Assembly: GCA_905234475.1 (NCBI GenBank)
Contig: CAJOHX010000007.1
Location: 22,280-86,279 of the forward strand
Direction of reading: 5' to 3'
Source: an uncultured Bacteroidales bacterium
Lineage (GTDB): Bacteria > Bacteroidota > Bacteroidia > Bacteroidales > UBA932
DNA: 64,000 bases
Under the pieces are notes generated by a model that ran no database searches, had not been told where the DNA came from, and was given only the letters and a program-made list of their open reading frames with translations. Shown piece after piece: positions 28,457 through 37,749 of this stretch. Made by a program: the position numbers and the translations under genes. The first letter of the stretch is position 1; the number at the start of each line of letters is the position of its first letter.

Positions 28457-31288
28457 ATGAAAAGGTTGTTCTACTTTTTGATGACAGCCGCAGCGGGCCT
28501 GACCCTGGCTTCCTGCGTGCAGGATCTCGAGCCGGTGTCGGATCCCGCCCTGGGCGGCACGCCCGTGGCGGTGTCCTTCTCCCTGGATGTGCGCGACGCG
28601 CTCACCAAGGCCGATCCTGCCTCGACTGAAATGGACAGCGGCTCCGGCGTGTACCGCCTGTATGCGGCTGCGTTCAGCAAGGAAGACGGCAGCCTGCTGT
28701 CGACTTCCTGCATCGGCGGCACGGGCTATGAGAAGACCGGGACCGTCAGCGACGGCAAGGGCAGTATCACGATGATCCTGAACAAGAAGCAGAACTACAC
28801 GGTCGTGTTCTTCGCCCAGAAGGACGATGCGTACGATGTCAATTTTGCCAGCGGCAACGTGGCGACATTCTCCTTCAAGAGCGGGCTGAACGCCAACAAT
28901 CCCAATCTGGACGCGTTCTACGCCGTGCAGGAGGTGACGGGGGCCACGACCAGCTACACTGTGACGCTCAAGCGCCCGTTCGCGCAGCTCAACGTCCTCG
29001 TGCCCAACGACGACTACCCGGCCGGCAAGACCAAGTTCAGCTCGTCGCTGAAGGTGAAGGCACCGACGTCCTTCAACCTCTTTACCGGCGCCGCCGGGAC
29101 GGAGATCGGCACGATCGAATTCGCGGAGAACGCCATCTCCGCGGCCGCCTTCGGCAAATACGCCCAGACGCACACCTGGATCGGAATGAACTTCGTCCTG
29201 GTGCCCGCCAGCGGCAAGGTGGACATCCTTTCCTTCAGTGAGACCGACCTGCGGAACCCCGTCGAGATCGGCGAGGTGCCGGTCAAGGTCAACGGCCGTA
29301 CCAACATGATCGGCGAGCTGTATGGCAAGGAGACGGAGTTTACCTTCACCGTGGGTACCGACACGGGCTTCGGAGATGAGACCGAGAGCCCGCTGCCCGA
29401 TGACGACAGCGGCCAAGGCGGCCAGGGCGGCCAGGGTGGCGAAGGTGGCGGCGACACCCCGACGGACACGGAGATCGTGATCGCCGGCGGCAACACCTAC
29501 ACCGAAGCGGCGCCGTTCAAGATCGACGGTTCCAAGGCAGATGCGCCCAACAAGGTCACGCTGACGGTCAATGGCCACAGCTTCGCGGAGGTGGAGGCCG
29601 GCGCCAATGGCGCCAAGGTCACGGCGACCTCCAGCGACGCCAAGGTGGCTACCGCCGCCGTGAGCGGCAACGATGTCGTGATCACGCCGGTCGGCGACGG
29701 CAAGGCGAAGATCACCGTCAGCACCCCGGCCTATACGAAAGCCAGCTACACCGCCCAGACCTTCGACTTCTGGGTCGAGATCACCGGGATGACTTCCGGC
29801 GGTGAAGGCGGTTCTGATACCATCGTTTTCGCCGAACTTGGCCTGGAGAATGGCACGCAGTACAAGGATGCGTTCACGCAGGGCAGCATGTCCGTGCAGT
29901 TCGGCGCCGGCAGCAATGACGGAAAGTACTATACGACCGGCAGCGGCATGCGCATCTACGGCGACGGCTGGGTCACGGTCTCTTCCCAGAAGGCGATCGT
30001 CAAGATTGAATACACTTTCGATCCTTCCGAGCAGAAGGACGGCGATGTGGTCAAGACCTTCGTGCCTGACCAGGCCACGTTCGGCAGCGTCGATACCGGG
30101 AAATACGATCTGGCTACCCAGACCTGGACCGGCTCGGCCAAGTCCGTGACACTGACCCGCGCCACCGGCACCGGCCACTGGCGCCTGCAGAAGGTCGTGG
30201 TCCATTATGGCGATGCAGGCACTCCCGTGGATGAGACGGTCACGGCGACGCTGACCGTCAGCCCGGCCTCCCTGAACCTCACGGCCGGCGAGGACGCCAC
30301 GATCACCGTGACGACCAATTCCACCGCCAAGCCGACCTTCGCTTCCGATAATGCCTCGGTAGCGGATGTGGATGCCAACGGTAAGGTCACGGCCAAGGCG
30401 GCCGGCACCGCCACGATCACCGTGGCTGTCGCCGCCGTCGAAGGGGCCTTCACGGCCGCCTCCAAGACCGTCCCCGTGACGGTCACCGCGGCGGAGCAGC
30501 AGGAGAGCGGCTACACCGGAGCCGGTACATTGGCTTCACCCTACACCGTTGCGGATATTATCAAGTTTACCAATACACTTGCCGTGGGTGCGACCAGCGA
30601 GAAGGATGTGTATTTCAAGGGCAAGATTTCATCCATCGCTACGAATGGTGAGTTTACGGTAGACTATGGTAATGCTTCGTTCTACATTACTGCTGACGGA
30701 CAAAAGGGAGATGAGGAATTCTATGTTTTCCGGACACTTTATCTGGAGAATCAGAAATGGCTGACCGGAAATACGCAGATAAAGGTGGGGGATGAAGTGG
30801 TCATTTGTGGGAAAGTCACCCGCTATCAGAAAGATGCAAACTCCGATATTATTCCTGAGACCGTTGCCAACAATAGCTATATCTATTCGCTGAACGGCAA
30901 TACCCAGAATACCGGAGGTCAGCAGTCGTCCGATGCCAATACGCCGGAAACGGCATATACCGTTGCCCAGATTCTGGAGGTCATCAGTTCACTGGGCGCC
31001 GACAAGGTTTCGGAGTCCGGCTACTATATCAAGGGCAAGGTCTCCGAAATTACTGAGAATTATGCAGCGCAGTTCGGTAATGCTACCTTTAAGATGTCAG
31101 ATGACGGTACGACCAGTGGTGATCAGTTCCTGTGTTATCGGATCCTTTATCTGGACAACCAGAAGTGGACGGAGGGGAAGACCCTGACTGTTGGTGATGA
31201 AGTGATTGTTTACGGGAAAGTTATAAATTATAAAGGGAATACACCGGAGACATCTCAGGGGACAGCCTTTTTATACTCCTTTGGATGA
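28457..31288 (+). CDS. Modular fimbrillin-like lipoprotein with Ig and two OB-fold-like domains
   Basis: 943 aa from ATG 28457. Lipobox LTLASC. N-domain about 25-300 is like that of the 24845 protein (VSFSLDVRDALTKA, TLKRPFAQLNVLVP, NGRTNMIGELYGKE). Then a Gly/Gln-rich linker, an Ig-like repeat at about 340-445, a beta domain at about 450-590 (FAELGLENGTQYKDAF), and a Big_2-type Ig at about 595-690. Last come two OB-like copies at about 700-815 and 825-943, of the same type as in the 10747 protein. The last domains are AT-richer than the rest. The frame continues in phase through the TGA (31286-31288) into FN3 and nuclease sequence, the same arrangement as at 22749. Confidence 0.8.
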   Translation: MKRLFYFLMTAAAGLTLASCVQDLEPVSDPALGGTPVAVSFSLDVRDALTKADPASTEMDSGSGVYRLYAAAFSKEDGSLLSTSCIGGTGYEKTGTVSDGKGSITMILNKKQNYTVVFFAQKDDAYDVNFASGNVATFSFKSGLNANNPNLDAFYAVQEVTGATTSYTVTLKRPFAQLNVLVPNDDYPAGKTKFSSSLKVKAPTSFNLFTGAAGTEIGTIEFAENAISAAAFGKYAQTHTWIGMNFVLVPASGKVDILSFSETDLRNPVEIGEVPVKVNGRTNMIGELYGKETEFTFTVGTDTGFGDETESPLPDDDSGQGGQGGQGGEGGGDTPTDTEIVIAGGNTYTEAAPFKIDGSKADAPNKVTLTVNGHSFAEVEAGANGAKVTATSSDAKVATAAVSGNDVVITPVGDGKAKITVSTPAYTKASYTAQTFDFWVEITGMTSGGEGGSDTIVFAELGLENGTQYKDAFTQGSMSVQFGAGSNDGKYYTTGSGMRIYGDGWVTVSSQKAIVKIEYTFDPSEQKDGDVVKTFVPDQATFGSVDTGKYDLATQTWTGSAKSVTLTRATGTGHWRLQKVVVHYGDAGTPVDETVTATLTVSPASLNLTAGEDATITVTTNSTAKPTFASDNASVADVDANGKVTAKAAGTATITVAVAAVEGAFTAASKTVPVTVTAAEQQESGYTGAGTLASPYTVADIIKFTNTLAVGATSEKDVYFKGKISSIATNGEFTVDYGNASFYITADGQKGDEEFYVFRTLYLENQKWLTGNTQIKVGDEVVICGKVTRYQKDANSDIIPETVANNSYIYSLNGNTQNTGGQQSSDANTPETAYTVAQILEVISSLGADKVSESGYYIKGKVSEITENYAAQFGNATFKMSDDGTTSGDQFLCYRILYLDNQKWTEGKTLTVGDEVIVYGKVINYKGNTPETSQGTAFLYSFG

Positions 31289-31342
31289 GGGACCGGGACC
31301 GGGGGCGCTGACCCGACGGTCACGACGGGAGCGGCCAGCTCG

Positions 31343-32433
31343 GTGACCTCCGCCAGTGCAACCCTCTCCGGCAGCTACAGTAACATGACGGACGTGCGGG
31401 ACTACGGCTTCTATTGGGGCACGTCGTCTACCGCACTGGATCAGCAGACGCACCTGAACAGTTCCGCGAATGCCGCGGAGAGCTTCTCCTCGCCCATCGC
31501 GAGCCTGGCGGAGGGCACGACCTACTACTATCAGGCGTTCGTGGAGGTGCTGGAAGGGGGACAGGTAAAAGAGTACAAGGGCGAGGTCAAGTCCTTCACG
31601 ACGGGCACCAGCCAGGGAGCTTCGGAGAAGCGACCGTATTTGTCCTGCTATGAGATGCCGTCCATCGCGCTGAAGTTCGGCACCACCTACGACGACGGCA
31701 GCGAGATGTCCGGCCGCGGCTATAAGTGGTATACCCATACGACGACCAATTCGAACCAGAAGGTCGTCACGCACACGTACAAATACAACGGCAAGATCTA
31801 CCGCAACTTCACCAGCCTGGTGGATGGGAGCAAAAAGGCTCCGTTGTGGAGCGCCTTCGTGATGCACCAGGATGCCTATCCAGACAACAACGTGGGCCGT
31901 AGCAACAGCTGGAAAGACGATCCCGCCATCTCCGGAAACTGGCAGCAAAGCGGGGTGAACAGCCCGTACAGCCGCGGGCACCTGGTCGCTTCCAACTATC
32001 GGCAGGTGTGCGAGGAGGCGAATGCGCAGACCTTCTACCACACCAACCAGGCACCGCAGTACCAGAGTTCGTTCAACGACGGTGTCTGGAACAGCCTGGA
32101 GAATGCGGTCAAGAGCAACGCCCCGACCGGGCGGGATACACTCTACGTCGTGGTGGGCTTGTTGTATGAGGGTTCCAAGACGGACAGCGGCGTGCCCATC
32201 CCGAGCCATTTCTACAAGCTCCTGATGAAGTGCTCGTTCGGTGCCGACGGCACGATGACGGCCGCGAAGGGCGTCGCCTACCTGTTCACCAATGAGGCGC
32301 ACTCCGGCGATAAGTACACCGACGCCGCACGACCATCGATGCCATCGAGGAGCGGAGCGGCTTCAACTTCTTCGCAAACGTCCCGGCGGCGCTACAGGAA
32401 GCTGCGGAGAAGCAAACGGCGTCACTATGGTAG
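31343..32433 (+). pseudogene. DNA/RNA non-specific endonuclease (FN3-NUC), in phase after TGA and frameshifted near its end
   Basis: Paralogue of the nuclease at 22788. The frame is open from 31289 (GTGTGGADPTVTTG...), directly after the lipoprotein TGA; the first internal start is GTG 31343. FN3 at the N-terminus (TSASATLSGSYSN...YGFYWGTSS...YYYQAFVEV), then PYSRGHLVASNYRQ, TFYHTNQAPQYQSSFN, VWNSLENAVK and VVVGLLYEGSK. After GDKYTDA (about 32327-32329) one base appears to be missing; the expected tail TIDAIEERSGFNFF...TASLW is read in the next frame and stops at TAG 32431-32433. No signal peptide. The damage suggests decay here, while the 22788 copy is intact. Confidence 0.85.
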
Positions 32434-32548
32434 GAGATTCCGGGTCAAGCCCGGAATGACGAAAAGTAGCCCGGAATGACGAAAAGAGGGACGGGATGAC
32501 GAAAAGAGGGACGGGATGACGAAAAGAAGGACGGGATGACGATATGAC
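32433..32548. repeat. GTCATT-hairpin repeat with 20-bp tandem half copies
   Basis: Starts at the TAG stop of the nuclease remnant: GGAGATTCCGGG tcaa CCCGGAATGACG (about 32433-32462). The 3' half is then iterated at 20-bp intervals (starts near 32451, 32471, 32491, 32511 and 32531; ccggaatgacgaaaagtagc, drifting to acgggatgacgaaaagaggg). The array ends just before the next gene. Confidence 0.85.
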
Positions 32549-32549
32549 T

Positions 32550-33152
32550 ATGAGGATAAAACGATATTGTATGCTTCTGACAGCCCTTGCGCTGTGCGTG
32601 GCGACCGCCGGGCGGGCGCAGGAGGCGCGACAGCCGGGGTCTGTCTACCTGAAGACCAATGCGCTGCCGTGGGCGGTGCTGGGCACCAACCTGGCCGTCG
32701 AGTTTGAGCTGGGCAGCCACCTGTCCGTCAGCGTGCCGGTCTATTATTCCGGGGCCAACTGGGAGGGGAAGAAGAGCCAGTTCCGCGTGCTGGGGACGCA
32801 GCCTGAGCTGCGGTACTGGCTGCGGGACGATTTCAGCGGGCTGTTTGCGGCCTTGCATGGCACCGTCGGCTACTACAACATCGCCCTCTCCGGCGGGGAG
32901 TACCGCTACCAGGACCGTGACGGCAAGACCCCGGCCATCGGGGCCGGGCTCAACGTGGGCTGGAAGTTCCGGCTGGACCGGAACCGGGCGGACCGCCTGG
33001 GCCTGGAGCTGAGCGTGGGCGGCGGCTGGCTCCATCTGGACTATGACCGCTTCTACCATGTCGAGAAGGGACGCTATGTCTCCTCCGGGATGCTGGATTA
33101 TTTCGGACTGGACCACGCCAGCGTGGCCATCACTTATCGATTTGGCCGATGA
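32550..33152 (+). CDS. DUF3575 outer-membrane protein, short form
   Basis: 200 aa; ATG 32550 gives the signal peptide RIKRYCMLLTALALCVATAGRAQ. The mature part aligns with the C-terminal half of the protein at 17386: VYLKTNALPWAVLGTNLAVEFEL, FRVLGTQPELRYWLRDDFSG, HGTVGYYNIALSGGEYRYQDRDGKTPA, ending AITYRFGR. The OmpA-like and coiled-coil parts of the longer paralogue are absent. It overlaps the following Mfa2-like gene by 4 bp, as at 18639, so the DUF3575/Mfa2 gene pair has been duplicated as a unit. Confidence 0.85.
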   Translation: MRIKRYCMLLTALALCVATAGRAQEARQPGSVYLKTNALPWAVLGTNLAVEFELGSHLSVSVPVYYSGANWEGKKSQFRVLGTQPELRYWLRDDFSGLFAALHGTVGYYNIALSGGEYRYQDRDGKTPAIGAGLNVGWKFRLDRNRADRLGLELSVGGGWLHLDYDRFYHVEKGRYVSSGMLDYFGLDHASVAITYRFGR

Positions 33153-34834
33153 GACGTCTGTGGATTACTTTGCTCCTGGCGGTCGCAGCGGCGACCCTCT
33201 GGACCTGCGCCGTCCATGATTTCCCCGTCAGCGAGAATTCGGACGGCTCGCGTGACTTCTCCCTGAAACTGCAGTTCTCGGACGAGTTGCCCGTGCATGC
33301 GGAGATCGACGGTACCAAGGCCGCCGACGCTCCGGCTCCCCGCTATCAGATTGCGCTCTACCGCTATCAGAGCGACAAGGAGCTCGAGGGGGGACCGGCC
33401 TACACGTTCAGCTTTACGCGAAGCGGCGCGGTCGCGCTGGACACGGCGCTCTACCTGCCGATCGCTCCGGACGACTATTTCGTGGCCGGCTGGGTGGACT
33501 GGCCGGAGGCAGCGCCTTCTTACGACAGCTCGAATTTGTTGAATATCAAGCTGTCGAATGATTATTCGAGCGGAGAGCGGGCTCGGGATGCCTTTGCCTT
33601 CAGCCTGGGCTACAACAACTCCCAGTGCCTCGCCGTCGGCCATGGCTTTTCGCAGACGGCCAGCGTCGTCCGCCCCGTGGCGCAGCTGCGTTTCGCGGCG
33701 GCGGACGCACAGGCCTTCCTGTCCGAGGTGGGCGTGGATGCGGACGGGATGGTGGCGACGCTTCGCTACGCGACGCCCGTTCCGGACTCCTACGACATGC
33801 TGACCGGCAAGGTGGACGGCGCGCGCTCCGATGTGGTGCTGACCGCGAAGCCGCAGTGGGACGCCTCCGGGGCCCTGGTGTTCCTGACCGACTATGTCCT
33901 TGTCCCCAAAGAGGGGACGACGGCCTCCGTGGAGTTCACCGTCAAGGACCTCTCGGGCAAGGAGTTGTACGCGTTTGCGGATGAGATTCCGCTCCGGCGC
34001 GGCCGCTCCTCCGTGGTCAGCGTGGCGATCAGCCATGATGTCCAGTACGGCACGCCATTCATCAAGGTGTCGAAGGCGTCCGACCTGGAGGAACGGGACG
34101 AGATCCTGCTCGTCTATGAGAAGAAGAGTGTGGCGCTGGGCCCGCAGGTCGGCGATTGGCGTGCCCCGGTCCCGGTGAACATTGAGTACGGCACCATTGC
34201 CAGCGGAGATGCTTCCGCGCAGATTATCAAGATCCTGCCGGGAGAGCATGACTGCTGGTATTTCGCCGTCGAGGACGGCTATCTCGCCGCGGGGACCGGC
34301 AACGAGAGCCAGGTGAGGATCGTGGACGAAAAGTGCGACGCGGGCCTGTGGTACATCTCGATCTCGGGGAGCACTGCCTCTATCCAGGCGTATGGAGCCG
34401 TGTACAGTGCATTGGGCTATGACCCCGACCTTGCCTGCTTCAACTGCTACGACTACCGGAAGCCCAAGCAGCGGGTGTCAGTTTTTGCCCGCCACGGCGA
34501 CCTCTCCGACAAAATCCTCGACCACGCGGAGCCCGGCTGCTATTTCTCCGACGCCCTGCGGAATTATACGGCCCTGAAGGACCAGTATGTGAGCGCCTAT
34601 GACGGGGATGCCCTGACGTTTGCCGTGATGAATCCTTTCTACGACGAGCAGCTGGTCATCTCGGGCCTGACGAAGTCCCTCTCGGAAGGCGACTCGCTGA
34701 CCGTGACCGTGAACTGGCGCAAGGGCGACGCCCAGCTTCACCTGGGCAGCTATGAGATGTCCGTGATCAAGATCGCAGACGGGACGATGTGGCTGGCCAA
34801 TCGGCGGGGCCAGGGATTCGTAGTCAAAATGTAA
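33149..34834 (+). CDS. Mfa2-like lipoprotein fused to the M6-partner C-domain
   Basis: 561 aa. N-half (about 1-300) is a paralogue of the Mfa2-like protein at 18639: CAVHDFPVSEN, RDFSLKLQFSDELPVHAEIDG, YLPIAPDDYFVAGWVDW, VRPVAQLRFAAADAQAFLSEVGVDADGM. C-half (about 310-561) is a paralogue of the C-domain of the 24845 protein: KVSKASDLEERDEILLVYEKKSVALG, LACFNCYDYRKPKQRVSVFARHG, WLANRRGQGFVVKM. It is therefore a chimera of a fimbrial-anchor module and the domain that precedes M6 proteases, and an M6 protease gene does follow after 6 bp. The lipobox is less canonical (ATLWTC). Confidence 0.8.
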   Translation: MRRLWITLLLAVAAATLWTCAVHDFPVSENSDGSRDFSLKLQFSDELPVHAEIDGTKAADAPAPRYQIALYRYQSDKELEGGPAYTFSFTRSGAVALDTALYLPIAPDDYFVAGWVDWPEAAPSYDSSNLLNIKLSNDYSSGERARDAFAFSLGYNNSQCLAVGHGFSQTASVVRPVAQLRFAAADAQAFLSEVGVDADGMVATLRYATPVPDSYDMLTGKVDGARSDVVLTAKPQWDASGALVFLTDYVLVPKEGTTASVEFTVKDLSGKELYAFADEIPLRRGRSSVVSVAISHDVQYGTPFIKVSKASDLEERDEILLVYEKKSVALGPQVGDWRAPVPVNIEYGTIASGDASAQIIKILPGEHDCWYFAVEDGYLAAGTGNESQVRIVDEKCDAGLWYISISGSTASIQAYGAVYSALGYDPDLACFNCYDYRKPKQRVSVFARHGDLSDKILDHAEPGCYFSDALRNYTALKDQYVSAYDGDALTFAVMNPFYDEQLVISGLTKSLSEGDSLTVTVNWRKGDAQLHLGSYEMSVIKIADGTMWLANRRGQGFVVKM

Positions 34835-34840
34835 CTGCGT

Positions 34841-36637
34841 ATGAAGAAGATACTTACCAGTATATTTGTCCTTCTGTCGGCCGCGCTGGCGCTTTCCGCG
34901 GCGCCCGCGTATCCGGGCGGAATCCGCTACACCCAGCCGGATGGCAGCACGGTCACAATCCAGCTCCACGGCGATGAATACGGCCACTGGGCCACGGACA
35001 CCCGGGGCCGGGTCCTCCGTCAGGACGACGAGGGTTTCTGGCGCTTTGACTTCAGCGCCAATGTGCCGGCCCTCCGTCAGCAGGCATCGGCGCGGCGCGC
35101 GCTTCTGAGTCGTAGCAAAGCCCCCGGCGACCATGCCCCCGCGGTCGGACAGCGGCATTTCCTGGTGGTGCTCGTGGCTTTTACCGACGTGCCCTTCACC
35201 GTTGAGGATCCCAAGACCGCTTTCACGAACCTGCTCAACCAGCCGGGATACGCCAATGCCGGCGGCACCGGTTCCGCCAGGGACTACTACTATGAGAATT
35301 CCCACGGGAAGTTCGACCCCATTTTTGATGTCTATGGCCCTGTGACGGTGTCCAGGGAGCGGGCCTATTACGGCAAGGGGAAGTCCATTGATGACAATCC
35401 CGAGAAGGCCGTTATCGAAGCGTGCCTGTTGCTGGATGACGAGATCGATTTCAGGCAGTATGATGCCGATGGCGATGGCTCCGTGGACATGGTCTTCATG
35501 TACTTTGCCGGCTATGGAGAGAATGACAGCGGCATCACGGACGCCATCTGGCCGCACATGAGCTATCTGTATTCGCCTGATAAGGTGGACGGCATGTCCC
35601 TGGATCTCTATGCCTGCTCCAACGAGCTGCAAGCCCAGGGCCCCTGGAAGAACCAGATCTGCGGCATCGGTACGGCCTGCCACGAGTTCGGCCATACGCT
35701 GGGCCTGCCCGACCTGTATGATACGACCACCGGATCGTCCGGCGTTTTCTCCGGCGGATTGTACGAGCGCTTCGCCTTGATGGACGCCGGCTGTTACAAC
35801 AACGAAGGCCGTACGCCGCCGTACTTTACCTTCGAGGAACGCATGATGCTGGGCTGGGTGGATGCAGATGACTACGAGGAGTTGTCCGCTTCGGGGGAGT
35901 ATACCCTGCCTTCGGTGCAAGAAGAGAAGGCCTACCGGATCCCCACCGAGATGGACGGCGAGTATTTCGTGCTTGAATGCCGGGGCGAAAGCGGCTGGGA
36001 TGCAGCCCTTCCCAGCCACGGGCTGTTCGTCTACCATCTGGACAAGTCCGACAACATCGTCTATTCCGGTCTGGGGACCCAGGTGACCGCCCGGATGATC
36101 TGGGAGGATAAGGGCCTGTTCATGTCGCAGATCAACACACACGAAGATCATCCCTGTTTCTATATCATCCCTTCCGTGGACCAGGGAAATCTGTTCTATG
36201 GCTATGACCAGGGCGGCGGCTATTTCAATTTTGACAAGCTGGCGGGCAACCTGCCTTTCCCGGGAGTTGGGAATATCACCACCTACACGGCCAAGAGCTG
36301 GAATGGGAGATATGTCGAATACACCCTGAACGACATCGCCTATGCCGGTGATGTGGTGAGCTTCTCGGTGAAGTATGCGGCATTCACACCGCACCTGGAC
36401 TTCTACAGCATCAAGAACCCCGGCAAGGGCGTCTATGCCCTCGGAAGCAGCTTCGCCCTGGATCTCCATGCCGTGGAAGGGACCTCCTACGACAGTGTCA
36501 AGTGGTATTTCGACGGGGTTGAGGTGAAAGGCACCTCCGTGCCGCTCACCGCGGCGGGCCGCCATGTGATCAGGGCCGAGGTCTCCCTGCCCGGTGGCAA
36601 AGAGCACCGGGTGACGCAGGAGATCGAGGTGAAGTGA
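34841..36637 (+). CDS. Secreted M6-family metalloprotease, second copy
   Basis: 598 aa, paralogue of the protein at 26621. Signal peptide KKILTSIFVLLSAALALSAAPA. Conserved order: HFLVVLVAFTDVPF, SARDYYYENSHGKFDPIFDVYG, DADGDGSVDMVFMYFAGYGEND, the zinc motif CHEFGHTLGLPDLYD at about 286-300, FALMDAGCYNNEGRTPPY, and a C-terminal Ig-like domain (FYSIKNPGKGVYALGSSFALDL). Six bp after the preceding lipoprotein. Last gene of the accessory region; the convergent pdxA ends 6 bp away. Confidence 0.92.
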   Translation: MKKILTSIFVLLSAALALSAAPAYPGGIRYTQPDGSTVTIQLHGDEYGHWATDTRGRVLRQDDEGFWRFDFSANVPALRQQASARRALLSRSKAPGDHAPAVGQRHFLVVLVAFTDVPFTVEDPKTAFTNLLNQPGYANAGGTGSARDYYYENSHGKFDPIFDVYGPVTVSRERAYYGKGKSIDDNPEKAVIEACLLLDDEIDFRQYDADGDGSVDMVFMYFAGYGENDSGITDAIWPHMSYLYSPDKVDGMSLDLYACSNELQAQGPWKNQICGIGTACHEFGHTLGLPDLYDTTTGSSGVFSGGLYERFALMDAGCYNNEGRTPPYFTFEERMMLGWVDADDYEELSASGEYTLPSVQEEKAYRIPTEMDGEYFVLECRGESGWDAALPSHGLFVYHLDKSDNIVYSGLGTQVTARMIWEDKGLFMSQINTHEDHPCFYIIPSVDQGNLFYGYDQGGGYFNFDKLAGNLPFPGVGNITTYTAKSWNGRYVEYTLNDIAYAGDVVSFSVKYAAFTPHLDFYSIKNPGKGVYALGSSFALDLHAVEGTSYDSVKWYFDGVEVKGTSVPLTAAGRHVIRAEVSLPGGKEHRVTQEIEVK

Positions 36638-36643
36638 CGGCTT

Positions 36644-37732
36644 TTAGGCGATCTGCGGCTTCCCGTCTTTTTTCGGTTTCTCCCTGTTGAGGAAGCGGTC
36701 GGGCATCTTGTCCTCCTGGAGCTGCTGCCACTGGCGGCGGTTGCGCCAGATGTCGATGGCCGTGAAGATGGCGGCGCGCATGGAGCGCGGGTCGGCCTGG
36801 TCGCGGCCGGCCATCTCGAAGGCCGTGCCGTGGTCCGGCGAAGTGCGGACAATGGGCAGACCCGCCGTGAAGTTGACGCCGTCCTCGAAGGAGAGGGCCT
36901 TGAACGGGGCGAGTCCCTGGTCGTGGTACATCGCCAGCGTGGCGTCGAAATCCTCAAAGTGATTGAGTCCGAAGAAGCCGTCCGGCGAGAAGGGGCCGAA
37001 GGCGAGGATGCCCTCGTCGGTGGCCTGCCGGATGGCCGGGATGATGATGTCCTGCTCTTCGGTGCCGAGCAGGCCGCCGTCGCCGCTGTGGGGGTTGAGG
37101 CTGAGCACGGCGATGCGCGGCTGGTCCACCACAAAGTCTTCTTTGAGCGACTTGTTCATCAGGCGGAGCTTGCTCAGAATCCGCTCCTGGTTGATCTGGG
37201 AGGCGACATCCTTGAGCGGAATATGGCCCGTCACGACGGCGAGGCGCAGGCGGTGGCTGACCATGAACATCAGCGAATCCGGGGCGCCGAAGGCGTTCTG
37301 GATGTATTCGGTGTGGCCGGGGAAACCGAAGCCCTCGCCGGCCATGGCCTTCTTGTTGATGGGGCCCGTGACGAGCACGTCGATCAGGCCCGCCTTGAGT
37401 TCGCGCACGGCGGTCTCCAGCGACTTGATGGCGGCGCCGGCCGACTCGGCCGTGGCCTGGCCGGGCTCGGCGTAGGCGCTGTCCGGCAGGCAGTTGACGA
37501 TGTTGATGCGCTTGGGATGTGCATCGGCGGCGGAGCCGATGGCGTTGGTGTCCATCTGCTCCACTTCGGGGATGGTCTTGCGGTAGAAACCGAAGAGCTT
37601 GGAGGAGCCGTATATGACGGGGGTGAACTGCTCGAGGATGCGGGGGTCGGCCAGGGCCTTGATGATGACTTCGTAGCCGATGCCGTTGGAGTCGCCCTGG
37701 GTGATGCCGACGATGATCTTTCCGTTTTGCAT
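36644..37732 (-). CDS. pdxA: 4-hydroxythreonine-4-phosphate dehydrogenase
   Basis: NAD-dependent, metal-dependent oxidative decarboxylase of pyridoxal 5'-phosphate biosynthesis (DXP-dependent route). 362 aa. Family blocks: IVGITQGDSNGIGYEVI at the N-terminus, VTGPINKKAMAGEGFGFPGHTEY, VTGHIPLKDV, the metal-binding region LSLNPHSGDGGLLGTEE, YHDQGLAPFK, and LPIVRTSPDHGTAFEMAG. The N-terminal half has a Bacteroidota-type insertion (about 45-80). pdxJ was not seen in the window. Confidence 0.94.
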   Translation of the reverse strand: MQNGKIIVGITQGDSNGIGYEVIIKALADPRILEQFTPVIYGSSKLFGFYRKTIPEVEQMDTNAIGSAADAHPKRINIVNCLPDSAYAEPGQATAESAGAAIKSLETAVRELKAGLIDVLVTGPINKKAMAGEGFGFPGHTEYIQNAFGAPDSLMFMVSHRLRLAVVTGHIPLKDVASQINQERILSKLRLMNKSLKEDFVVDQPRIAVLSLNPHSGDGGLLGTEEQDIIIPAIRQATDEGILAFGPFSPDGFFGLNHFEDFDATLAMYHDQGLAPFKALSFEDGVNFTAGLPIVRTSPDHGTAFEMAGRDQADPRSMRAAIFTAIDIWRNRRQWQQLQEDKMPDRFLNREKPKKDGKPQIA

Positions 37733-37749
37733 ATTGCGTTGCTTGTTAA

